Assembly: GCA_046052065.1 (NCBI GenBank)
Contig: JBJOND010000025.1
Location: 1-27,984, forward strand
Source: CAINEC01 sp046052065
GTDB taxonomy: Bacteria > Bacteroidota > Bacteroidia > AKYH767-A > OLB10
DNA length: 27,984 bases
Reading direction: 5' to 3'
Under the pieces are notes generated by a model, which worked only from the letters and a program-made list of their open reading frames with translations, was not told the DNA's origin and did not search any database. The position numbers were made by a program, and so were the translations under genes. Below are positions 14,879-20,743 of this stretch, in pieces (the first letter of the stretch is position 1; each line of letters opens with the position of its first letter).

Positions 14879-16009
14879 ATGGAATTCATCAAAGTTTGTT
14901 CGTTATCGGAGCTTGCTCCATCGTCACAAAAGATAGTTGTAGTAGGAAACAAAAAAATTGCTTTGTTTCATTACAATGATAAAATCACAGCAATCGGCAA
15001 CGCCTGCTTGCACAAAGGTGGTCCATTGGGAAAAGGAGTTGTGAAAGAAAAATACGATGGCCTTTATGTAGCTTGTCCATGGCATGGATGGGAGTATAAT
15101 ATTGAGAATGGAAATGCTGCGCCTGGTTATCCAGACAAGCAAGCGGTGTATGAAGTGAAAGTGGAAGACGATTCAATTTGGATTAATCCAACACCTATTC
15201 AGAAAGCGCATAAAGAACATTTTGAGAATCCATTATTAAAAGAATTAATCGATTTAAAATATCAAACGCATAAAGACTCTTTAAATATTTTAGGAATCAG
15301 CACAACGAATATGTCGCGTGATTTACCTCGCTTTTCTACTTCGGAAGATGCGTTGGAGAAATCGTTGGCCTATGCGGCAGAAACGTATGATGCTTCAACT
15401 CGTATAGTGAAATTAAGAGATCTCGAATTCAAAAATTGCGAAGGATTTTATTCGCAGCATAGTCATGCATGTACCTGGCCATGCAGCATTACGGAGATGA
15501 ATCCAGAAGATGGTATGACAGAAGTCTATGAGAGTATGATATTATGGGCTGATATTATTATCGTGTCGACTCCAATTCGTTGGGGTAATGCGTCGGCGTT
15601 ATATTTCAAAATGGCAGAGCGATTAAATTGTGTTCAGAATCAAATAACGATAAACAATAAGGTCCTTATCAAAAATAAAGTAGCAAGTTTTATAATTACC
15701 GGAGGTCAAGATAATATTCAGCAAGTCGCTGGACAAATGATGTGCTTCTTTACCGATTTAGGATTTACCTTTCCTCCGTTTAGTTTCTTGGGATGGAGTC
15801 GTGGTTGGACAGCCGAGGATATGGATAAAAATATTCTTCAATTTAAGAAGAGTCAATATATCGAGCGAACAAGTAAAGAGATAATTGATAACTGTGTTGA
15901 AACACTGACGCAAATTAAAAATATTCGCAATGAAAATATTCATCCACCAAAACCTAAACGCAAGGATTCACTAAGTGCAGAGATAGATAATCCAGATATG
16001 AATATTTAG
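14879..16009 (+). CDS. Rieske [2Fe-2S] and NAD(P)H-dependent FMN reductase fusion
   Basis: The 376-aa cytoplasmic protein starts with a Rieske ferredoxin domain (residues 1-107; Cys43-x-His45 and Cys66-x2-His69). It continues with a flavodoxin-like NADPH-dependent FMN-reductase domain from about residue 135: LNILGIST, then IIVSTPIRWGNASALYFKMAERL as the FMN-contacting segment, and SFIITGGQDNIQ. A CTWPC pair precedes the flavin site. The last 25 residues are a basic tail. It lies 4 bases after the membrane Rieske gene, so it is the natural NAD(P)H-to-FMN-to-2Fe-2S donor for it. Its stop overlaps the stop of the convergent ATP-grasp gene by 4 bases. Confidence 0.87.
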   Translation: MEFIKVCSLSELAPSSQKIVVVGNKKIALFHYNDKITAIGNACLHKGGPLGKGVVKEKYDGLYVACPWHGWEYNIENGNAAPGYPDKQAVYEVKVEDDSIWINPTPIQKAHKEHFENPLLKELIDLKYQTHKDSLNILGISTTNMSRDLPRFSTSEDALEKSLAYAAETYDASTRIVKLRDLEFKNCEGFYSQHSHACTWPCSITEMNPEDGMTEVYESMILWADIIIVSTPIRWGNASALYFKMAERLNCVQNQITINNKVLIKNKVASFIITGGQDNIQQVAGQMMCFFTDLGFTFPPFSFLGWSRGWTAEDMDKNILQFKKSQYIERTSKEIIDNCVETLTQIKNIRNENIHPPKPKRKDSLSAEIDNPDMNI

Positions 16010-17064
16010 TTTTTTTCGCGAAGTTTAAAATAGCGGCGAACTTTTTTCGCAACTAGAACAACAGAAGGAGATTTAACGCCTTTCGCCTTATTTTCCATGG
16101 CTATTTCAAAAACAATTTTCATATTATAAAAAATTGCTTTATATGCTTTAACAATGTTCATCTCTTTTGAGTAGATATGTATTGCTTCGCTATTCGTCCC
16201 ATTCAACTCCATTATTTTAATGTTCTTTCCTTGATAGAGATCCTCCAAAGAAGTAACTTTCAAATCAAAACGACCATAATAAAAACCGTTTATTGGTTTT
16301 GTTATTTTATCAAAAGTTTCGATGAGTTGTTCGTTAATCAAATGACAACAATTTATAAACTCTGTGCCTTTGCAATGATTTCCGATGGGTTCCACTACAA
16401 TTTTTTCAGTATCTGCAGGAATATGCTTTAATAGGTTTGGTCTTTCTTTTAAAAGCCTATCGATTTGCATTCTGGCACGAGTAGATTTTCTAAGTAATTG
16501 CTCAATAGTAGAAGTACCATCGCCAGTAACCGATAAAAATCGTTTAGTCGTTAAAGAAGTAATTCCGGTTTTTCCACTCGGATATCTGTAAAATAATACA
16601 CCATATTCTTCCGGGTAATTGATATAATCCTGAATAATAAAAGTGCCATTAGATGTTTGAAAATAGGATTCTAGTTCATCAAAGGAAAAAACTTTTTTAA
16701 CTCTATAACCTCTTTCCCCTTCATCTGGTTTACAAATTATCGGAAATAAAAATGCAGATTCGTTAAAAATTTCGAGGAACTGAGAATAATCCATCGAGGC
16801 ATTAACATGCATAGTACGCGGTTTATAATCTTCAGCTATTTTGGAAAGTATAATCTCTTTAGATCCACCAAAGGCACCTCCATTTTCAAGTCCTGGATTA
16901 GTAGTAATAAAATACGTGAAAGTGCGGGCGCGAAGACTTAAATACAACCAATAAAAAAATGCTGGAAAATATACTACCCATACAGGCCAATATTCATACA
17001 AAATAATTTTTGCCAGCGCGGGATGTATAGTATCTCGGTTAAAGTATTTTAAAAATCTTTTCAA
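16006..17064 (-). CDS. ATP-grasp (D-Ala-D-Ala-ligase-like) protein with N-terminal membrane segment
   Basis: From the proposed TTG start the product is 352 aa. A hydrophobic, aromatic-rich segment (about residues 25-44) is followed by an ATP-grasp fold: PIICKPDEGERGYRVKKV (phosphate/adenine-binding strand and loop), IIQDYINYPEEYGVLFYR, and the metal-binding strand IMELNGTNSE. Such enzymes ligate a carboxylate to an amine or thiol; the substrate is unknown. The TTG at 17064 overlaps the upstream TGA stop (TTGA). The only in-frame ATGs, 17151 and 17133, would overlap the NRDE gene by 91 or 73 bases. It is the fourth gene of the doxX operon. Confidence 0.72.
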   Translation of the reverse strand: MKRFLKYFNRDTIHPALAKIILYEYWPVWVVYFPAFFYWLYLSLRARTFTYFITTNPGLENGGAFGGSKEIILSKIAEDYKPRTMHVNASMDYSQFLEIFNESAFLFPIICKPDEGERGYRVKKVFSFDELESYFQTSNGTFIIQDYINYPEEYGVLFYRYPSGKTGITSLTTKRFLSVTGDGTSTIEQLLRKSTRARMQIDRLLKERPNLLKHIPADTEKIVVEPIGNHCKGTEFINCCHLINEQLIETFDKITKPINGFYYGRFDLKVTSLEDLYQGKNIKIMELNGTNSEAIHIYSKEMNIVKAYKAIFYNMKIVFEIAMENKAKGVKSPSVVLVAKKVRRYFKLREKN

Positions 17065-17774
17065 GTATAATGTAAATATTGTTGACCATTTATAATGTCG
17101 GAATAATGAATTTCTGACCTTGCAGAACTGCATAAGATAGAAGTAATGCATACTGTTCTCATTCCATTATCACGAGCCATAATTAATCCATTGATAGAAT
17201 CTTCTTTACCTGCATTCTGATGAAATTCTTTTATACTATCATGTTCGAAGGTAGATTTATTTTCAAGCCATGAATCAAACCAACGTAGACGAATAGCCGC
17301 AATGTTTTTATCGTATAAAGTACAAGAAGACCAGATAGCAGGTTTATTTGCATCCATCTTTTTTAAATGAATCTTTTCGCCATCCCATCTTAATTCGCTT
17401 AACTCCACCATAGCATTGTTATGAACTATTATCAAAGTAAAAGGCTCAATGTCGTTAAAATTGTAATTGCTGCTAAAATCATCAATGTTTTTGTAATTAA
17501 AAAAATCTAGCACTACTAAACCACGACTCCTTCTATATTCCTTCTTTCGCTCATGAGCTTCGAATGCTCCGTTTAAAAGACAAGCTACTGTTTTATTTTT
17601 TTTTAATGCAATCCATGTCCCGCCGCCTAATGGATCTTTAGGAAAGGATAACACTAAATCATTTAAGTTATAATCTGCAGGAGGTATTGCTAACGGTCGA
17701 AGAATATACTCATCGCGATTAGAAGATAATACAAAACTATTTTTTCCAGTTGGCAAATAAGTTACTGTGCACAT
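17061..17774 (-). CDS. NRDE/TANGO2-family protein
   Basis: The 237-aa cytoplasmic product has the N-terminus MCTVTYLP with Cys2, the expected N-terminal nucleophile position in this Ntn-hydrolase-like family, and the name-giving motif SNRDE (NRDE at residues 19-22). DPLGGGTWIALKKN around residues 48-61 is the other conserved block. Eukaryotic TANGO2/HRG-9 relatives are linked to heme handling and mitochondrial metabolism, but the bacterial role is unknown. It overlaps the DinB-like gene by 13 bases and the ATP-grasp gene by 4 bases, which implies translational coupling. Confidence 0.87.
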   Translation of the reverse strand: MCTVTYLPTGKNSFVLSSNRDEYILRPLAIPPADYNLNDLVLSFPKDPLGGGTWIALKKNKTVACLLNGAFEAHERKKEYRRSRGLVVLDFFNYKNIDDFSSNYNFNDIEPFTLIIVHNNAMVELSELRWDGEKIHLKKMDANKPAIWSSCTLYDKNIAAIRLRWFDSWLENKSTFEHDSIKEFHQNAGKEDSINGLIMARDNGMRTVCITSILCSSARSEIHYSDIINGQQYLHYT

Positions 17775-18271
17775 TGTTCAATATAACGCATTGTTGACGT
17801 TGCCACACCAAAAGAGGGCTCAACATTAATGTACGAAAAATTCGATTCTACCGCTATGCGAATTATAGCCATGTGATGAATGCAGTGTTCAAGCGAAAAC
17901 GCGAGTTCTCTGTGAAAATTAGTTTGAATTTTCTCAGGGATAATTGCATTATAATCGTAGTAAGTATTAAGCACTAAAGATTTATCTTCTTTGTCTATCA
18001 CAGAACGTAAAATTTCTTGAAGACTATTTATTGCAATAACTTTATTCGTTTCAAGAGTACTATTTCTTTCTCTTTTATCATAGTCTACTATACCGCCATC
18101 ATAATTATTAATTAAACAGTGATACATTTCAAGAATATGACGCAGGTGTTTTCCAACAGTATTATTCGAAAGCATAGCCAGAGGTTTCGAATAATCCTCA
18201 TCATTTAGTTCGCTTAACAATTGGTTAAGTTGACTAAAAGTGGTTTCAGTTGAAAGGTAAACTTGATTCAT
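17762..18271 (-). CDS. DinB-like four-helix metalloprotein
   Basis: The 169-aa protein is helical throughout and has the DinB-superfamily spacing of histidines: VGKHLRHILEMYH (His42, His45, His51) in an early helix and EHCIHH (His129, His132, His133) in a later one, suitable for a divalent metal site. Superfamily members include thiol transferases and many proteins of unknown role; the DNA-damage name is historical. It begins one base after the doxX stop and runs into the NRDE gene. Function is not assigned. Confidence 0.75.
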   Translation of the reverse strand: MNQVYLSTETTFSQLNQLLSELNDEDYSKPLAMLSNNTVGKHLRHILEMYHCLINNYDGGIVDYDKRERNSTLETNKVIAINSLQEILRSVIDKEDKSLVLNTYYDYNAIIPEKIQTNFHRELAFSLEHCIHHMAIIRIAVESNFSYINVEPSFGVATSTMRYIEQCAQ

Positions 18272-18272
18272 A

Positions 18273-18701
18273 TTATTTTTTACGCAATAAATTATTGATA
18301 AAAGAAAACATCAATTCTTTTTGTTTCCATAAAATTATCGTGCAACTAACAAGAACAATTAAAGCCATTAAAAATAATTGTCCATGATCATTTATCATTT
18401 GTCCGTTAGCATCTGTAAATATTACTTGAATACCCAAAGGTGTTGTCAAATGGAAAAACAAAGCCCCCATCATTAATCCAATTCCCAAGACAGCCCCCAT
18501 CCACACTGTAGCCGGAATTAAAAGCATTGTAGAGGCAATTAATTCGCCAACGCCCACACCAATTCTTCCGTAAGGTTCCATTCCAATAGTTGAAAAAATA
18601 TGGACGGCCTCTGGATGAGCAGTAAATTTAAAATACAATGTTTGTAACATAATAATCGCAGCAATAATTCGTAATGCGATTATTAAATAATTCTTTTTCA
18701 T
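18273..18701 (-). CDS. DoxX family membrane protein
   Basis: The 142-aa integral membrane protein has four hydrophobic helices and typical DoxX features: IIAAIIMLQTLYFKF in helix 1, the GVGELIASTMLLIP segment around residues 49-62, and LGIGLMMGALFFHL in helix 3. DoxX-like proteins are associated with redox or thiol stress and quinone-linked processes, but this one cannot be assigned a reaction. It is the first gene of a tight four-gene unit and has the best promoter in the window. Confidence 0.85.
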   Translation of the reverse strand: MKKNYLIIALRIIAAIIMLQTLYFKFTAHPEAVHIFSTIGMEPYGRIGVGVGELIASTMLLIPATVWMGAVLGIGLMMGALFFHLTTPLGIQVIFTDANGQMINDHGQLFLMALIVLVSCTIILWKQKELMFSFINNLLRKK

Positions 18702-18738
18702 TAGTATGCAATTGAATGTTTGATGTATTTAGGGAATC

Positions 18739-18757
18739 GATGATATTTTATATCATC
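18739..18757. promoter_or_regulatory. Inverted repeat in the doxX leader, possible operator
   Basis: Perfect arms GATGATAT and ATATCATC are separated by TTT. The repeat lies about 15 bases downstream of the doxX -7 element and 37 bases before its ATG, so it could be a repressor site or a leader hairpin. It shares the half-site TGATA/TATCA with the fic palindrome. Confidence 0.4.
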
Positions 18758-18772
18758 ACATTTTGCGTCAAA

Positions 18773-18805
18773 CAAAGATATTTTAAATCGTGTCAAGTTC
18801 CAAAA
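18773..18805 (-). promoter_or_regulatory. Bacteroidota promoter of the doxX operon
   Basis: On the minus strand TTTTG (18801-18805) is followed by 20 bases and then TATCTTTG (18773-18780). Both elements and the spacing fit the phylum's consensus of TTTG, about 17-23 bases, TAnnTTTG. Confidence 0.75.
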
Positions 18806-18821
18806 TACGATGCAAGCATGA

Positions 18822-18839
18822 ATTACCAATTTCGGTAAT
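18822..18839. promoter_or_regulatory. Inverted repeat ATTACC-N6-GGTAAT before rpiB
   Basis: Six-base arms lie just upstream of the rpiB -7 element, where a -33 box would be expected but is absent. This fits a regulator site, but the arms are short. Confidence 0.3.
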
Positions 18840-18844
18840 CAGTG

Positions 18845-18852
18845 TATATTTG
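18845..18852 (+). promoter_or_regulatory. -7 promoter element TATATTTG of rpiB
   Basis: This is an exact match to TAnnTTTG, 17 bases before the rpiB ATG. It is identical to the element in front of the Pgi/Pmi gene at 9060-9067. Confidence 0.6.
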
Positions 18853-18869
18853 CAAAAAAATCATACTCC

Positions 18870-19298
18870 ATGAAAATTTTTATTGGTTGCGATCACGCAG
18901 GATTTGAAATGAAAGAAGAATTGAAAAAATATTTAATCGATTCTAATTACGAAGTAGAAGACAAAGGAACGTATAGTTTAGATAGCGTCGATTATCCTGA
19001 CTTCGCACATGCAGTCGCAACGAGTGTAGAAAACAATACTGGTTCATTAGGGGTGTTATTATGCGGAAGCGCCAACGGCGTTTGCATTGCGGCAAACAAG
19101 CATCAATCGATAAGAGCTGCTTTATGCTGGTTACCAGAAATTGCTTCTCTTGCACGTCAACATAACGATGCAAATGTTGTTTGCATTCCTGCACGTTTTG
19201 TGAGTAGCGAAACAGGCCACGAAATTTTAAAATCTTTTTTAGCTGCTTCCTTTGAAGGCGGTAGACATCAGAAGAGGGTGGATAAGATTGGGTGTTAG
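18870..19298 (+). CDS. rpiB: Ribose 5-phosphate isomerase B
   Basis: RpiB interconverts ribose-5-P and ribulose-5-P in the non-oxidative pentose phosphate pathway. The 142-aa product shows the conserved N-terminus IGCDHAGFEMKEEL (Asp8, His9) and the catalytic loop CGSANGVCIAANKH with Cys65 as the proton-transfer residue. RAALCW follows as in other Bacteroidota RpiB proteins. The length is normal. The gene has its own promoter divergent from the doxX operon and is followed by a long non-coding stretch. Confidence 0.93.
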   Translation: MKIFIGCDHAGFEMKEELKKYLIDSNYEVEDKGTYSLDSVDYPDFAHAVATSVENNTGSLGVLLCGSANGVCIAANKHQSIRAALCWLPEIASLARQHNDANVVCIPARFVSSETGHEILKSFLAASFEGGRHQKRVDKIGC

Positions 19299-19402
19299 AC
19301 AATAAATGCGGCCAATCGCATTTTATTCAACACATAATTTATTTTCAAATTTGAACAAGTCGTTCCGGCTTAGGGTGTTTTTTAATGAAACAATTTTTAA
19401 AT

Positions 19403-19437
19403 GTTCTTTCTTTTGTCTTGACACAAAATGAAAGAAC
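19403..19437. repeat. Hairpin with loop complementary to a downstream segment
   Basis: Arms GTTCTTTCTTTTGT and ACAAAA-T-GAAAGAAC pair over 14 bp with one bulged base. The 6-base loop CTTGAC is the reverse complement of GTCAAG at 19448-19453, so a pseudoknot or alternative pairing is possible. Confidence 0.5.
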
Positions 19438-19490
19438 CAAAGAAAAAGTCAAGGCTGCACTTTATTCTTTTGCAGGCAAATTTTTTCCTT

Positions 19491-19563
19491 GATAAAATTG
19501 CTACAAATTCAGTGATTTCCTCACAGGCTCGGAACTTCTAAATTTGCTTAACGCAATTTTATC
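19491..19563. repeat. Long imperfect inverted repeat
   Basis: Terminal 11-base arms GATAAAATTGC and GCAATTTTATC are perfect. Inside them AAATT and AATTT segments (about 19504-19508 and 19540-19544) extend the pairing imperfectly around a roughly 30-base centre. Confidence 0.5.
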
Positions 19564-19676
19564 TTCGTCAAAAACCGAATAAACTGAGGCCGACTGGCTT
19601 CCTCTTTTAATATTAACAAGAAATGTCCGCCTTAAAATTATTGGGGAAATAAGATGCAGAAGTAAGCAATGAATAG

Positions 19677-19731
19677 AAATAAGCGGTGTTTGAGACCTAT
19701 AGTATTTACTATGGGTCGAGTTCGATTATTT
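19677..19731. repeat. Long imperfect hairpin with AGTA-TT-TACT tip
   Basis: The 11-bp core is GACCTATAGTA with TACTATGGGTC, one G-U pair, around a TT centre. Outer arms AAATAA and TTATTT also pair, across an imperfect middle. The tip sequence AGTATTTACT recurs in the terminator at 24421-24450. Confidence 0.55.
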
Positions 19732-19783
19732 CCGTTGCGCACGTAAGCAGCTCCACAATAATTTTACAGCGGCGGCACTTTTG

Positions 19784-19813
19784 CTTACTTTTTTTGCTGG
19801 AGAAAAAAGTAAG
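19784..19813. repeat. Perfect 11-bp hairpin, T-rich and A-rich arms
   Basis: CTTACTTTTTT (19784-19794) and AAAAAAGTAAG (19803-19813) flank an 8-base loop. It is not followed by a T-run in a position that would make it a convincing terminator for rpiB, almost 490 bases upstream. Confidence 0.5.
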
Positions 19814-19897
19814 AGCCTGTACGGCTGTAGTACAATTGAGTAATTAGACCACTAAATTTTTATTAACTGAACAATGTTCCAACCCAAAAAAGTAGTC

Positions 19898-19948
19898 AAA
19901 AAAAGGGGGGTGAAGTAGTAGCGAGGCTTCGCTACTACTTCACCCCCC
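19898..19948 (-). terminator. Very strong terminator of the T9SS cargo gene
   Basis: A perfect 20-bp inverted repeat (19905-19924 with 19929-19948), starting with six G and ending with six C, closes a 4-base loop. On the minus strand it runs into seven T residues (19898-19904), 22 bases after the gene's stop codon. It may be bidirectional in effect, but the plus strand lacks a T-run. Confidence 0.8.
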
Positions 19949-19970
19949 ACCTTTGCTGTGTCACTCGGGT

Positions 19971-20642
19971 TTATTTTATTATAATTTGTCGGATGGCTTT
20001 TTCGTTATTGCATAACATCTCAACCGAATAAATTCCAACAGGTAAATCGCCAACGTAAATAAATAAAGAAGCGCCATCGTTGTTCTGCTCCTGATAAACC
20101 AGCTTTCCGTTTATATCGTAAATTCTTACGCGTTCAATTGTTCTATTTCCACTCTTTATTTGAATAAAATCGAAAGTTGGATTAGGAAATACCGAAACAC
20201 TCTGCGTTAATGGAACTTCTTCGACACCCTGAAAATTATTCATCACATACGTATTGAAAACCTTAGGGGTATAGGCAATCAACTGACTTGTATATGGCCA
20301 AACAACCACTACATTTCCGCCTGGTCGGAAGAAAGAAGAATCAATTGTTACGGTAGCTCCTGATACAGTATACGTCGATCCAGGTAAGACCAACACCGGC
20401 GTTGCGCTGAAATACAAATAAGCAATTTGTCCTTGCCCATTATCCATGGCTAATTGCAGTGGACCTTGATACGGAATGAAACCATTGTTTTTCAAGACAA
20501 CAGAATAACTAACCACTTGTCCGGGATAAACAGTATCAGGAATTCCAAGGATGGAATCAACTCGCAAACTAACATTTTGAGCATTGCTATTTGAAGCAAG
20601 CAACCCTAATAAAAAGAATAATAATAAGTAGGCGCGTTTCAT
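19971..20642 (-). CDS. Small T9SS cargo protein, type A sorting domain
   Basis: The product is 223 aa from MKRAYLLLFF. This start is preferred to an upstream in-frame ATG at 20675 because it gives a standard signal peptide (ending NSNAQ) and lies downstream of a -7 element. The middle (about residues 22-135) is a single beta-sandwich-like domain with PDTVYPGQVVSYSVVLKNNG, recalling a CARDB-type domain of cell-surface proteins. The C-terminal 75 residues are a type A sorting domain (VSVFPNPTFDFIQIKS, RIYDINGKLVYQ, LPVGIYSVEM), directing export by the type IX system. No ligand is known. Confidence 0.82.
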   Translation of the reverse strand: MKRAYLLLFFLLGLLASNSNAQNVSLRVDSILGIPDTVYPGQVVSYSVVLKNNGFIPYQGPLQLAMDNGQGQIAYLYFSATPVLVLPGSTYTVSGATVTIDSSFFRPGGNVVVVWPYTSQLIAYTPKVFNTYVMNNFQGVEEVPLTQSVSVFPNPTFDFIQIKSGNRTIERVRIYDINGKLVYQEQNNDGASLFIYVGDLPVGIYSVEMLCNNEKAIRQIIIK

Positions 20643-20672
20643 AGTTGTCTTGGACTTTTGTAAAAGGATAAT

Positions 20673-20680
20673 CAAAACTA
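20673..20680 (-). promoter_or_regulatory. -7 promoter element TAGTTTTG of the T9SS cargo gene
   Basis: This exact TAnnTTTG match on the minus strand lies 30 bases before the ATG at 20642. It would sit within the coding region if the longer start at 20675 were used, which supports the shorter start. Confidence 0.5.
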
Positions 20681-20743
20681 TATCGAATTTAATAAATAAC
20701 CTAATAGTTTTTTTAGTATTCTTACGTATCCAAAAGCACTAAA

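Larger units (their letters stand above)
19299..19970. other. Non-coding region with at least five hairpins
   Basis: No credible open frame is present on either strand. The interval contains hairpins at 19403-19437, 19491-19563, 19677-19731, 19784-19813 and 19905-19948. Only the last is readily explained, as a terminator of the minus-strand gene that follows. The texture, with paired T-rich and A-rich arms and the block at 19701-19731, resembles interspersed repeat remnants that I associate with Bacteroidota genomes, but copy number cannot be judged from one window. Confidence 0.55.

Noticed and set aside
18943..19302. 119-codon open frame antisense to rpiB
   Set aside because: It is fully opposite a conserved enzyme gene, and its composition looks like a reverse-strand artefact.
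19299..19970. Insertion sequence or transposon
   Set aside because: No transposase frame, no matching terminal repeats at the ends of the block and no visible target duplication; only internal hairpins are seen.
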